This document shows, one piece after another, positions 10,020-20,126 of a DNA stretch of 64,000 nucleotides. Made by a program: the position numbers and the translations under genes. The DNA lies in NCBI GenBank assembly GCA_032622095.1, contig CP136062.1, forward strand, positions 228,858,578 to 228,922,577. The letters run 5' to 3'. The notes beneath the pieces are model-generated. The model was not told where the DNA came from and made no database searches. It was given only the letters and a program-made list of their open reading frames with translations. Source of the DNA: Siphonodentalium dalli (lineage: Eukaryota; Mollusca; Scaphopoda; Gadilida; Siphonodentaliidae). The first letter of the stretch is position 1, and each line of letters starts with the position of its first letter.

Positions 10020-11600
10020 TTACATTACTGCTGCTATTGTGTACAATAGGTTTTTAACTGATTGCTTGGTTCTTATGTCACTAAGCGCTCCATTCATGAG
10101 TTGCTTACACTTGCGTGGGGCCGGTACGGGCTTACATTCACGAGGGTTTTGTTCAATGGCGGCCACTTCCATTAACTCATCCTCTGAGCTGTCATCACTC
10201 GTAACCATCTTTGTTACTTTGCGCACGTGTCGACGAGGCGCTGGAGCGCGTCGTGCCTTGGCACTCGGCTCTGGTCTCTCGTCCATGGACGAGTCAGGGT
10301 TTTGTAGCGGCTCTGAGCGCGCGAGTCGCGTTTTTCTACTTTGTAAGCGCATCTTAAGCTCGCTTAAAGGGACATCTTCGTCATCGGAGTCCGAACATTG
10401 TCTCCGATATCGAGCGATTACATCATCTGGTAATGGTTCTGTTTCATCGCCAGAAGACCCACCCACAGGGTTAGGGGCAGGAACGTCGCTATCTTCGTCT
10501 TCGGGGGGAACAACATACGTTTGAGCACGCTTGTTGTTGTCAGTTTTGGGGATTTCCCATTCCAGGTTGGCTTTGCGCATATGTTCAGCATGGGATTGTG
10601 TGACTTTCCCAGTTAATTGATTCCTTAACTCGAAAGTAACGGGCGTTATTTGCTTGGTTATGCGGAAGTAGGGTTTCCATTTGCTTTCAAGTTTGCTTTT
10701 TCGTAAATGATTCTTCACATAGACGGCCTCGCCAATCTCGAATTTGGTGTCTGTGGCCTTTTTGTTAAATTTCGCTGCTTGTTGGCGTTTCGCCTGTTTC
10801 ACGTGTTTGTGTACCATCATAAAGGATTTGTGCTGTTGTTGCAGAGCTATCTGATGGTAATCTTCTCCCGCGTATTTACGCCTGGGTTTTAGGAGATTGT
10901 CTATTGGGAACACGACGTCTCGGTTGTATAACAAGAAAAAGGGGGAGAATTTAGAAGTTTCATTTTTGTTAAATCGAATCGCAGCTAGTGCTTGATTTAA
11001 ATGGACGTCCCACGTGTTTATTTGGTCTGCCACTTTCTTTGAGACAATGTCTTTAAAAGTCCTGTGAAATCTCTCCACTCTACTGTTGCTCTGGGGGTGA
11101 TAATAAGACGTAGTCACGTGGTGAATGTTCAAGGCCTTCAGCGTGTCCCTGACCTTGTAATTAATGTTCTCACTTCCGTTATCGGTAATTATTTCTAGAG
11201 GGCATCCATGTCGCGGGAATATCTCGTCGATCAAGAGATGAACAACGTTATCGGCTGACTTGTCCTTGACCGGAAACGCTTCTGCCCACCCGCTATATAA
11301 GTCTATGAAGCTGATAATGTAGCGGTTACCCGATAGCGACGTGGGGTAGGGACCTGATAGGTCCAACCCAATTTTGGCAAAAGGGTAGGGGGGCGTGTCC
11401 GTTATTTGCATTTTAAGGGATTGTTTTTGCAGAGACCTGACTTGGCAGGTCACGCACTTTCCAACGTAACAGTTTAGTTCCTTGTACAGTCTGGGCCAAA
11501 AATATTTCGACCTAATCGCATCATGCGTTTTGTCTACTCCCACGTGGCCGTTATCATCGTGGTATTGTTGGATTATGTTGGTTTGAAGATGTGCGGGCAC
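10020..11600 (-). CDS. pol: pol 3' part: integrase with long C-terminal tail
   Basis: The 526-residue frame starts within the integrase zinc domain. H14-x4-H19-x29-C49-x2-C52 is the HHCC finger. The catalytic triad is D80, D140 and E176, with exactly 35 residues between the last two, a canonical D,D35E. A GPY/F-like motif reads KPYF at 309-312, so the GPY/F module follows the core. Residues 351-526 form a Ser/Asp/Glu- and Arg/Pro-rich tail without a chromodomain. Part of this tail recurs in the second copy at 63,060-63,190. The frame is offset by one base from the upstream pol frame at the C run 11,600-11,602, so in this copy integrase is not continuous with reverse transcriptase. Confidence 0.92.
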   Translation of the reverse strand: MPAHLQTNIIQQYHDDNGHVGVDKTHDAIRSKYFWPRLYKELNCYVGKCVTCQVRSLQKQSLKMQITDTPPYPFAKIGLDLSGPYPTSLSGNRYIISFIDLYSGWAEAFPVKDKSADNVVHLLIDEIFPRHGCPLEIITDNGSENINYKVRDTLKALNIHHVTTSYYHPQSNSRVERFHRTFKDIVSKKVADQINTWDVHLNQALAAIRFNKNETSKFSPFFLLYNRDVVFPIDNLLKPRRKYAGEDYHQIALQQQHKSFMMVHKHVKQAKRQQAAKFNKKATDTKFEIGEAVYVKNHLRKSKLESKWKPYFRITKQITPVTFELRNQLTGKVTQSHAEHMRKANLEWEIPKTDNNKRAQTYVVPPEDEDSDVPAPNPVGGSSGDETEPLPDDVIARYRRQCSDSDDEDVPLSELKMRLQSRKTRLARSEPLQNPDSSMDERPEPSAKARRAPAPRRHVRKVTKMVTSDDSSEDELMEVAAIEQNPRECKPVPAPRKCKQLMNGALSDIRTKQSVKNLLYTIAAVM

Positions 11601-14242
11601 CCAAAGGCGTGGGGTCGGTTCTGCGTCAGCACTCGAGAGGTAATAGAGTACCCGTCAATCATCAAGTGTTTGTCATTCCGGGTGTCCTCGCCTTTGTCGA
11701 GGGCCTCCAGAACTGACGCAATTTCCAGGTCTTTCTTTTGTTCCTCAAGCATGTTGAAGCCTGGCTTGTTGAACAGTAGATTAGTAGGTTGGTAAGCCTG
11801 ACCAATTTGAGTTTTATTCGGCAGTTCCTTTGGGGTTACCTCGCAGCTTGCGAAGTCTTTGGGTTTAAATCGAGACGAATTCAAGGCGGCGATTTCCGCT
11901 TGGGTCTCGGCGACAGTAAGGTTATTGTCGTTGATATCTACCTCTACTTCTGCCTTCTCTTGTTCCGTATAAGCATTAGGTGGCGTTCGACTGAGCAGGT
12001 CAGCGCAGTGATTATCTGGGCCAGCTATGTACTCAATGTTACAGTTATATCCAGTTATGCCCAAAGCCCACTGTTGAATTTTCTTGTTCTGCATGGGGGA
12101 TTCCAAGATATACTTCAATGGTTTATGATCTGTTTTTATCGTGAAAGTGGCGTTATGAAGGTAATGGTCCAACCTTTGTAATGCGAAGTGAATTGCATAT
12201 GCCTCTTTCTCCACAGTTGGCCATCGGGTTTGAGTATCACTAAGTTTGTGTGAGAGATAATAAATTGGTTCTTCAACGCCATCTGAGCCCAACTGGGTCA
12301 GACAGGCACCGATGCAAAGGTCGCTTGCATCAGTATACAATGTATAGGGCGTGGCCGTATTTGGGTAGGCCAGGAGAGGCACTGCCGTGAGATTTTCTTT
12401 TAGTTTGTCAAACGAAATTTGGCAAGCTTGGTCCCATTTGAATTTGGCATATTTTTTTGTAAGCTGTACCAAAGGTTCAGCGATTTGCGAAAATGAGGGA
12501 ACAAATCTGCGGTAGTAGTTGCTCATGCCAATGAAGGAACGTACTTCTTTTACTGATGTTGGGGGCACAAGCGACCGGATGGCCTTGACCTTGTCGGGGT
12601 CAGGTCGGACGCCGTCGGTATCAATTATAAAACCCAAATACCGTGTTTCTTGCTTTAGGAATTGGCACTTTTTTAATTTTAATTTCAGTGTATGTTGGCG
12701 CAACTTGTCAAAGACTTTCTGGATATGTTCCAAGTGTAATTCTAGGGACTCGCTGTAGATGAGGACGTCGTCTAAGTAGGCAATGGCGTAATCACCCATC
12801 CCACATAACACCTGGGCCATCAGCTGGGAGAAAACCCCTCCAGCGTTCCGGAGCCCAAAAGGCATGGAGTTGAATTCAAAAAGACCTCGGTGGCAAGCGA
12901 ATGCCGTCTTTTGCTTGTCCTCCTCTGCGACCTGGCACTGCCAATAGCCACTTTTAAGATCGATAGCGGTGAAAAATTTAGACTTTCCAAGAAGTGCCAA
13001 AATATCGTCGATAACCGGAAGTGGGTATGACATAGGCTTGGTTATGGAATTTAATTGTCTGAAGTCGACGCAAAATCGTTTCGTGCCGTCGCGCTTGTCA
13101 ACCATGACAATAGGCGCCGAATACGGGCTCGAACTCGGCCTGATAATGTCTGCTTCGAGCATATCATTTATGGCAGTGTCAACCAACGGTCGTTTATTCA
13201 AAGGGGTGCGATACGGGCGAAGTTTTATCGGAGGGTGGTTTCCCGTGTCAATATGCATCTTGACTGTGCTCGTCTGCGTCAGCTCAGTGTCCTTGTCGGC
13301 AAAAATGTCCGAGTTGGACTTCAACAATTTTACCAGTGTCTCTCGGTATTGCTCGGGGCATGAAACTTCGGTTAAATTTAATCTTTTCTCGACGGTAGCG
13401 CGTGCTGACCTAGAGTTGTCTACCCTGTTACGGTCGGCGCGCCCGGGAGCATAGCCATTGTCGCGGTAATTACGGGTTATTGGGGACCGGTAGCTTTGCG
13501 ACAAAGAGTTGATTTCATGATTGGTTTCGGGGTCACACACGATCGTTTTGCCAATCACACTGCCCCGCCGTAGGCGAAACGTTTTGTTCGTGTTATTGAC
13601 GAGTAATACCGGGACCTTGTTCCTCTTGCCCACCCCAGAAATGGAGCTGCCGATTTCCAGACCGGGTTCTGACGCTAGGTAGCCTGTCTCGATTTGGGCC
13701 ACCTCTACTAATGTCGACTTGCGAAGAGAAGCTAAGTTTTTTGATTTTCCCATACATAAAGTTGATGTTTGAGGCTTTAAGCTAACCTTGCTGGTCAATC
13801 TCAGCAGGGAAGCTATGTGCGCGTCCGATTCCAATGGGACGTACACGTCACTGACCTTGAGGCATCCCAGATCATAATATAGTCTGACCCCCCGAGAGGT
13901 CAACCAATCCCTCCCCAAGATCATATTCCGGGTCATATCATTCGCCACATAAAATTTATGGGTTAATTTTAGTTTCGCCATTCTGAAGGTCAGTTCCACG
14001 CTACCAAGTACGCCCAGTGACTTCCCATTCACGGAGCTAAGGTTGATGTGTTCCCTAGTTAGTTTTGGTCGGAACTGTAATGCGTCATAGACGCGTTTGT
14101 GAATCAATGATACTTCCGCTCCACTATCCACTAATGAGCGATATTTATTTTTACCTATTCTGACTAAACACGAGCTGGGGTTCCCCACAATGTTGATACT
14201 AAATTTCCTCTCACATGTGGCCTCAATGAGAGGATTCCTTAG
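11573..14242 (-). CDS. pol: pol 5' part: protease, reverse transcriptase, RNase H
   Basis: The pol frame is entered by a -1 shift at 14,242. Numbering from the GTG codon at 14,188, the aspartic protease motif DSGAEV starts at D21, with ILGRDWL near 90-96 as the second protease landmark. Reverse transcriptase has the catalytic YLDD box at 471-474, preceded by SMPFGLRNAGGVF (441-453). RNase H shows D620 (YTDAS), E660/E662 (VEKEAYA), D687 (KTDHKPL) and D730 (NHCADLLSR). The order protease-RT-RNase H-integrase defines Ty3/Gypsy. The frame ends at 11,573, shortly after the linker and just before the integrase finger, because of the one-base offset with the following frame. Confidence 0.94.
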   Translation of the reverse strand, partial: LRNPLIEATCERKFSINIVGNPSSCLVRIGKNKYRSLVDSGAEVSLIHKRVYDALQFRPKLTREHINLSSVNGKSLGVLGSVELTFRMAKLKLTHKFYVANDMTRNMILGRDWLTSRGVRLYYDLGCLKVSDVYVPLESDAHIASLLRLTSKVSLKPQTSTLCMGKSKNLASLRKSTLVEVAQIETGYLASEPGLEIGSSISGVGKRNKVPVLLVNNTNKTFRLRRGSVIGKTIVCDPETNHEINSLSQSYRSPITRNYRDNGYAPGRADRNRVDNSRSARATVEKRLNLTEVSCPEQYRETLVKLLKSNSDIFADKDTELTQTSTVKMHIDTGNHPPIKLRPYRTPLNKRPLVDTAINDMLEADIIRPSSSPYSAPIVMVDKRDGTKRFCVDFRQLNSITKPMSYPLPVIDDILALLGKSKFFTAIDLKSGYWQCQVAEEDKQKTAFACHRGLFEFNSMPFGLRNAGGVFSQLMAQVLCGMGDYAIAYLDDVLIYSESLELHLEHIQKVFDKLRQHTLKLKLKKCQFLKQETRYLGFIIDTDGVRPDPDKVKAIRSLVPPTSVKEVRSFIGMSNYYRRFVPSFSQIAEPLVQLTKKYAKFKWDQACQISFDKLKENLTAVPLLAYPNTATPYTLYTDASDLCIGACLTQLGSDGVEEPIYYLSHKLSDTQTRWPTVEKEAYAIHFALQRLDHYLHNATFTIKTDHKPLKYILESPMQNKKIQQWALGITGYNCNIEYIAGPDNHCADLLSRTPPNAYTEQEKAEVEVDINDNNLTVAETQAEIAALNSSRFKPKDFASCEVTPKELPNKTQIGQAYQPTNLLFNKPGFNMLEEQKKDLEIASVLEALDKGEDTRNDKHLMIDGYSITSRVLTQNRPHAFGCPHIFKPT

Positions 14243-14248
14243 TTTTTT
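14207..14248 (-). promoter_or_regulatory. -1 programmed ribosomal frameshift signal
   Basis: On the minus strand the heptamer A AAA AAC occupies 14,248-14,242, in the gag frame and directly before the gag TAA (14,241-14,239). Slippage by -1 continues into the pol frame. Eight nucleotides downstream is a perfect 7-bp stem, CCTCTCA/TGAGAGG (14,233-14,227 with 14,213-14,207), with a 13-nt loop. Loop bases CCACA could pair with TGTGG at 14,189-14,185 to form a pseudoknot. Heptamer, spacing and structure match known retroviral -1 sites; efficiency is unknown. Confidence 0.85.
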
Positions 14249-15327
14249 GCGTATGTGGGCGGGGTCATTAGTCGCGGTGGTTTGTTTAATGTCGGATATC
14301 TCCGGCTGTGACGCGGTGTATCATGGGATAGGTCACGTGATCGGTTCGGCTGATCTCGGCGGATTCCCCTAGGTGGCGTTACTGGCGTGTTCCATTGCTT
14401 TTGCTTCGAATCTCCGGATTTAGAGGGGCAATTTCTAGCCAAGTGATTACCGTCGCAAACCCAGCAAGATACGTGCCTTCGGTTTTCGATCTTAAAGGGG
14501 CAGTCGCGAGCGAAATGGTCACCTTGACACGTCCAACATTCGACTGTTCGTGGTTTAACCACCGCTTCGACATGCACCTGTCTCGGGCGTGATCGGTGTT
14601 CACGGGTCGTGTGGTTATCGCGTGCGCATATATCGCGGGTTGTTCTCGCGCGTTTGTTTCTGAAACTATCGATTTCCATTGCTTCCGGTTCGTTTTCGTT
14701 GTAATTTTCGCGGCCCGTTCGTAGATTGAATACCCTGCGGATCCCCATTTCCCGCATGGCGATGTCGGCTGCCAATTTTAGTGTCTTCGGCGCATCCCTG
14801 ATCAACTTCATTTTCAAACTGTCGCTTCTTAAAGCGTCAATATAAAACCCTACGAGTTGGCCTTCAACCGCGTTGATCCCGCCGGGTTGCTCTCGGTATG
14901 CCACCGTCGCGATTTCCAAAATTCGTTCGGCAAGCACATGTAAATTTTCGTTTTGTTTTTGCTTGATTTTTCTTAGCATCGAAAAGGCGAATTGAATGTC
15001 ATTTATCTCGGCAAATCGACTAGATAATTCGGTTTTTGTGTCTTGCCATGTGGCGTTAGCATTCGTGGCCAAATATCTTTGTAAAAAATCTGATACGGGG
15101 CCCGTCGCGCTCTGGAATGCCATATAGGGCTTCTTTGCTTCGTTAGCGCCGGTTAGGATCGCGCATTTTTCTATCGACTTGACCCACCCGTGGTATTTCG
15201 TGGGGTCCCCGTCAAATGACGTCACTACCTGTGTCACCGTAGTCATGGCCATTGCAGCAATTTGAGAATTGATAGATTCTATTAATGGGGCGAGAACACC
15301 AGCTGATTGTTGTTGTTGGGTAGCCAT
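14239..15327 (-). CDS. gag: gag: capsid/nucleocapsid polyprotein
   Basis: The likely start is ATG at 15,327 (MATQQQQ); the frame is open five codons further, to another ATG at 15,342. The N-terminal two thirds are helical and Ala/Lys/Glu-rich, as in Gypsy capsid, with FDGDPTKYHGWVKSIE near residues 43-58 (counted from 15,342) resembling the gag core. Two zinc knuckles lie at C269-x2-C272-x3-H276-x4-C281 and C293-x2-C296-x3-H300-x4-C305. Both use three residues rather than the usual four between the second Cys and His. The C-terminus is Arg/Pro-rich. The frame stops at 14,239, where the frameshift site links it to pol. Gag would form the particle that packages element RNA. Confidence 0.92.
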   Translation of the reverse strand: MATQQQQSAGVLAPLIESINSQIAAMAMTTVTQVVTSFDGDPTKYHGWVKSIEKCAILTGANEAKKPYMAFQSATGPVSDFLQRYLATNANATWQDTKTELSSRFAEINDIQFAFSMLRKIKQKQNENLHVLAERILEIATVAYREQPGGINAVEGQLVGFYIDALRSDSLKMKLIRDAPKTLKLAADIAMREMGIRRVFNLRTGRENYNENEPEAMEIDSFRNKRARTTRDICARDNHTTREHRSRPRQVHVEAVVKPRTVECWTCQGDHFARDCPFKIENRRHVSCWVCDGNHLARNCPSKSGDSKQKQWNTPVTPPRGIRRDQPNRSRDLSHDTPRHSRRYPTLNKPPRLMTPPTYAKN

Positions 15328-15432
15328 TATGATAATAAACAATTAGACTCACGTTTTGCGAATTTTCCCACACTGTTTCTGTTCACACTGTTCCTCTTCT
15401 GGTTTCACGTTGTGTCTGCGATTAGCGTTCAG

Positions 15433-15452
15433 ATCCTGGCTCGAAGGCACCA
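15433..15452 (-). other. Candidate primer-binding site
   Basis: Eleven bases downstream of the 5' LTR, the minus strand reads TGGTGCCTTCGAGCCAG. The initial TGG is expected for pairing with a tRNA CCA end. The complement does not show normal T-arm-to-acceptor spacing, so the priming tRNA cannot be named and the site may be non-standard. Confidence 0.5.
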
Positions 15453-15463
15453 GTTAAGAGATA

Positions 15464-16235
15464 TGTGCCAATACGGGTACATATAACTCTTAAGGCTATC
15501 AGAACGGTTTGATTATTTATATACAACAAAGTCAATAATGTTCAATCATCGGCATCTGGGTTTCTCTTCTTGTCGTCTGCTTGGGTTGGGATCTTCTTCC
15601 GTCTTCATAGGTTGGTTGTGTCTGCTCGTCTTCTACTCGGTTGAATTCCGGTTGAGTTCGTCTTCCTGTCGTCTGCTCTTCTTCTGCGTCGGCGCATCAG
15701 TGTGACGTTGTTAGAAATACAAGAGCATAATGTTTACCTTGTATTTCCGTCCATTGCTCCACTCTGCTCTTCTAAGCGTCCGAGGGTTCGTGATGATCGC
15801 TTGTGTTGGTCAGATAGAAACTGGTTAGAACTCCCCTCTCATGTCGGCTTGCTTCTTACTAAAATACCCAGTGGCCGCTAATGACGGCCATGTGTATCTT
15901 CACGGCGCGTCGGTTCCAGACTTACTTAGGGTAATCGAGTTATCGTCATCTCCCCATGGGTCCTATTAACTCTCCTGGTTTCAGTAGCTTTTCTAGGCGA
16001 TACATCTGGCCTTGCTTAATCCTCAAGACCGTTTCTGTTTACTCCACAGCTGTCTTACTATGTATGTATCGGCCTGGAATCACCAGATCATTCGTTTTGA
16101 TGTCCGGTATTTCGCAATGTTGATGTGGTCAGCAGGGTCGCTAATATGTGTGGTAAACTAGCGGCTCCCGCGACTAAGAGATTGCTTGTATTCTTCCCGG
16201 GTTGAAAGTTATGTCCCTGTGGTTGTCTTGGCACA
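15464..16235 (-). repeat. 5' LTR
   Basis: 772 bp, identical in length to 7,471-8,242 and differing at two bases (15,963 and 16,138). For minus-strand transcription this copy should contain the promoter. No confident TATA box is seen at a sensible position. Confidence 0.95.
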
Positions 16236-16409
16236 GTGTTGGATTGGGGTTACACATGGGTAAAAATACTGGGCTACAACAGGGAATAAATCATCGAGTT
16301 GAGTCTACTTAAGAACAGCCGGGGAATACCCTGACACCAAGGTTTACCTGGGGGAAACATTGAGATGCACCTGTGTAAAAAACCATATGATACACACAGG
16401 ACTGGTAAT

Positions 16410-16510
16410 GAAACACCAAGGTAAACATGGGTAGGAAAACACCAACGTACACATAGTTGAGAAACACCAAGATACAGATGGGTAGGAAACACTAAGGTAC
16501 ACCTGGGTGG
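16410..16510. repeat. Four-copy 25-bp minisatellite
   Basis: Four consecutive units of about 25 bp with consensus GAAACACCAAGGTACACATGGGTAG. One unit has an extra base. Similar degenerate motif fragments flank it and occur before 7,470 as well. Confidence 0.65.
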
Positions 16511-18345
16511 GGATGCCAGAGTGCAATGATGAGGAGGTTATGTGTAAGCAAATGAATGTGAAGGTGGCAATGCAGTAGCTTTGGGTGAGATGCATGGGTA
16601 TTGTTATCAATGGGTGACATAGCATGGGACCTATTCACTTGAAACAGCTAATCGTCACAAACTTCCATCCATGCTGTACTACCATAAGCAAATGAACCTA
16701 ATCCCATGTTGTAGTATAACACATTGAGGAAACTGATTTTGGAGCCTAGATGTTTATTCAAGATAAACAAACTAACTAAAGATACAAATAGAAACACATG
16801 TAATACATACATATATCAACTGCATGAGTTAAAACGTAGTGTCAAGAGTTGGGTTAAATTTTTGATTCGCAACACTTGCAAATTCCCTCTTCATATATAG
16901 AATGTTAGGCAAGTTACATGTAGTCGCAATGAATACCGATACATGGCACTAAAATAATTATTTTTAGTTCCAATGTCATTTACCAGTATACCTTGCAACT
17001 TTATTTCCAGTGAGGTAGTTTTGTCTCATTTAAACGTTCTAACTGGATTTCTCCCTTTGAATGACATAAACTAGTGTGAGTATATTCATGAGCTCTGATG
17101 TGAAATACATACCGTATGTATATCAGAAAAACATTATTTCTTAGTCTAAAGACATATTGCCTGTCATTATCTGACTGTTTTAAAATATAGATTTCTAACT
17201 GAATGTTGTACAGCTCTAGAAATAGCTATATTTATTTTCTGTCCCGGTTCATAAGAAGACATTATTTCTTAGTGTTAGAGGACATGTTGCCTATTATTAA
17301 AAATCCCAAACGTACATGTTAACAGAACATTTGAGAAAGAGACACACCATCTATAACCTTTTTGTTTAGCAGCAGCAATTGGTCCGATAGCAATATATAC
17401 TATAAATAGTAATCAGATGCTAGTAATTAAACAAACACATTAATTGCACCACCTCGAAACGGTTAACATAGATTACAGACAATAACCGATGAGGGTATCA
17501 CCCCCTCCGGTTTGGTACACGACATTCAGGCCATTTTAGGTGGTATGCTACATACATACCCAATGTTATCTTGTTTTAGGAATTCATATAGCAATTCACG
17601 TATAACCGGCATTCACGATTCACCAACAAGGCTGATATACAGATTTTATAGCAAACAAATATATCAATTTTGAGTATTTTCCAACCCAAACAGACCTAAG
17701 TGATATATTTTGATCAAATTCAGTCTAATACGTCCTGATATGTTGATGTTATGGATACTATTTCAGCAAATGTGAGAAAAAACTATTATATTTTTAGTGT
17801 GTAATTACTAAGTATGTCATCCATATTTTCTTAACTGGTACACATAATGCATCCTCACAAGTAACTGTTAGCTGGTATTCAGTATACATGGGCGGTAGGA
17901 AGTAACACCTTCATCAAAGCGGACAGACCCTCCAATCACCATTTAATAGACCAGTCTGGAATGTGTCGCCCACCCCCCGAATACCAGTCAATATAAAAGG
18001 GTGAACTCTGTGTAGCAGTTACAAGTAAGAAAATATTGAATGAAAACTGAGTGATATTACGCTAATACTATAGTTTTCATATACATGTATTTGCTGAAGT
18101 TGTATTCATAACTTCTACATTCCTATAGATAATTGACTGAATTACATCATACTAGGGCTGGAAAATAATAATAAAAAACGTTTTATTTTGTGCTATAAAA
18201 GCTGCGAACCGGACTCTTTGTTGAATCCAAAATACCGGTTGAACTGCACATATGAATCCCGAGTACCAAATTAGCAGAGGGTTTTCTATTTATTTCATAT
18301 ACAAGTACCTGTAGCTAAACATGTTGGTGATTCATTAAATATAGA
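16511..18345. other. AT-rich DNA, nothing recognised
   Basis: No coding frame of interest, RNA gene or clear repeat unit was seen across this 1.8-kb interval. Confidence 0.4.
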
Positions 18346-18486
18346 ATATACGCATAGTGTTTCTGACTAACAAATTTAATCCACGAGTGGGATTGGCGAT
18401 TTACACCACGAGCTTCAGCGAGTGGTGTAAATCGCCAATCCCACGAGTGGATTAAATTTGTTATTCAGAAACACTATGCGTATATT
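18346..18486. repeat. Long fold-back hairpin with tandem G-A mismatches
   Basis: Arms of about 68 bp (starting ATATACGCATAGTGTTTCTGA) are near-perfect inverted copies around a TTCA loop at 18,414-18,417. The tandem GA/AG mismatches are at 18,410-18,411 with 18,420-18,421, and at 18,385-18,386 with 18,445-18,446. Outside these, only one base differs near 18,367. No coding sequence is present. Confidence 0.85.
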
Positions 18487-19382
18487 TTGTTTATGCCGCT
18501 ATCTTTACAATGCGATGGATAAACACTTTTCCGTTCAAATTGTATGGAGAAAGTTTAATCCACTCTGCGAAGTTTAATCGACAGTAGGCACGTTTAATCA
18601 ACAGGTGTTGATCAAATGTAAAATTTAAACAGATGGCTTTATTTATATAGTAAGATAGGCGATCGTGGTATAAAATATATTGATTTTTAAATATGTGAGA
18701 TCCAAGCGGAAATCATTTAGAGCATACATTGTCTCAACATGTGTAATCTTCATGGCCAGTTTATAGCGACGCAGTCAGGTATCATTATGTATACCCATTT
18801 GCACACAACATATCTTCTCCAAAGTATCAATACATGTATGCGTAAACTATCAATTGGACGTGTGTATAGAGGTTGTATCGTATTCGTTGCTATTTAATGA
18901 CAGTCTGTACAAGTTTGCACCTGTTTTATTCTCAGATTAGGTGAGCTTGTGTACTGTATAGTGTGTTTACAAATAACTCGCATCGTCCCACTCTCAGGGC
19001 AGGGATGTGTTGAGTCTTGTTGGCCTATTGGAATTTCCAAGAAAAAGTTATAAGTTTTTTCCCGAATCGATTCTCTCAAAATACAACCGAATCGGTGAAA
19101 TTCATTTCAAATTCTCTCAAGATACATGTCAGCTCTCTGTCATTCGGACCATGTCACCCTGTCCAAAAAGTGATAGTTTGACAATATGACACTTGAGAAT
19201 TTGAGAAAAGTTTGTTGACAAAAAGCCATAAATATATATATATATAATCGAAAAACTTAATGTTTATAGCCTTTATAGTTTATAGTTTGCTGTGGACTAG
19301 ACTACTCCTCTACATATACTAGTAATCTATTCCGTGCATATTAATTACTGCACGATTATGTTATTTAATAATATATATAATA
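18487..19382. other. Non-coding DNA, nothing recognised
   Basis: GTTTAATC(C/G/A)A is repeated three times near 18,555-18,605, which may be a remnant of an element related to the adjacent hairpin. Otherwise no feature is seen. Confidence 0.35.
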
Positions 19383-19762
19383 CTAGCCGATGAGCCCGAC
19401 GTTTTCCGGGCTATTCAAAAACCAAATTTCAAGTCGATAGCTCCACCCGTTTCCGAGATCTCGTCTGCGCATGCGCGAAGCTGGCGTCGCACGGGCTCGG
19501 CGACCCGATAAAATTCGTATTCGGGGCAAGATACATTCACATACCAAATTTCAAGTCGATAGCTCCACCCGTTTCCGAGATCTCGTCTGCGCATGCGCTG
19601 CACGGGCGTCGCACGGGCTCGCCAATACGACAACGACCACCGCCTGGTCAAACAACAAACAAGTACCAAGTTTCGTCCCGATCGGTCGAGAATCGTAGAT
19701 TTGTATTAATGACAAACAGACAAACAGACAGACAGACAGAGGTCTTCAAAATATATATGAGA
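19383..19762 (-). mobile_element. Helitron-like non-autonomous element, unit 1 of array
   Basis: Read on the minus strand, the unit starts TCTCATATATATTTTGAAGA followed by a (TCTG)n tract. It ends with a GC hairpin (AGCCCG...CGGGCT), CATCGG and CTAG, with T beyond. Helitrons have a 5' TC, a short hairpin near the 3' end, a terminal CTRR and no target duplication. Two copies of a ~124-bp internal module (CAAGTCGATAGCTCCACC...) form the core, as in oyster pearl/HINE elements. No protein is encoded. Confidence 0.7.
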
Positions 19763-20126
19763 CTAGCCGATGAGCCCGATGTTGTCCGGGCTATTCAAAA
19801 ACCAAATTTCAAGTCGATAGCTCCACCCGTTTCCGAGATCTGGTCTGCGCATGCGCGAAGCTGGCGTCGCACGGGCTCAGCGACCCGAAAAAATTCATAT
19901 CCTGGGCAAGATACATTCACATAGCAAATTTCAAGTCGATAGCTCCATCCGTTTCCGAGATCTCGTCTGCGCATGCGCTGCACGGGCGTCGCACGGGCTC
20001 GCCAATACAACAAGGACGACCTCCTGGTCAAACTACACACACGTACCAAGTTACGTCCCGATCGGTCGAGAATCGTAGATTTGTATAAATAACATACAAG
20101 CAGAGGTTTTCAAAATATATATGAGA
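19763..20126 (-). mobile_element. Helitron-like element, unit 2 of array
   Basis: Same structure as the preceding unit. The 3' CTAG of this unit (19,763-19,766) abuts directly the TC 5' end of the neighbouring unit, with no spacer. Internal modules are about 90-95% alike by eye. Confidence 0.7.

Larger units (their letters stand above)
7471..16235 (-). mobile_element. Complete Ty3/Gypsy LTR retrotransposon
   Basis: An 8,765-bp element transcribed on the minus strand. Both LTRs are 772 bp, begin TG and end CA, and are flanked by the 4-bp duplication GTGT (7,467-7,470 and 16,236-16,239). In transcription order it contains a 5' LTR, primer-binding region, gag, a -1 frameshift signal, pol, two accessory frames, a polypurine tract and a 3' LTR. 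Pol order is protease, reverse transcriptase, RNase H, integrase, which is diagnostic of Ty3/Gypsy (Metaviridae). The LTRs differ at only two positions, so insertion is recent, yet pol has a one-base frame break at 11,600. It is more GC-rich than its surroundings. The clade was not determined. Confidence 0.95.

Noticed and set aside
10039-10524. 161-residue plus-strand frame
   Set aside because: Antisense shadow of the pol C-terminal tail.
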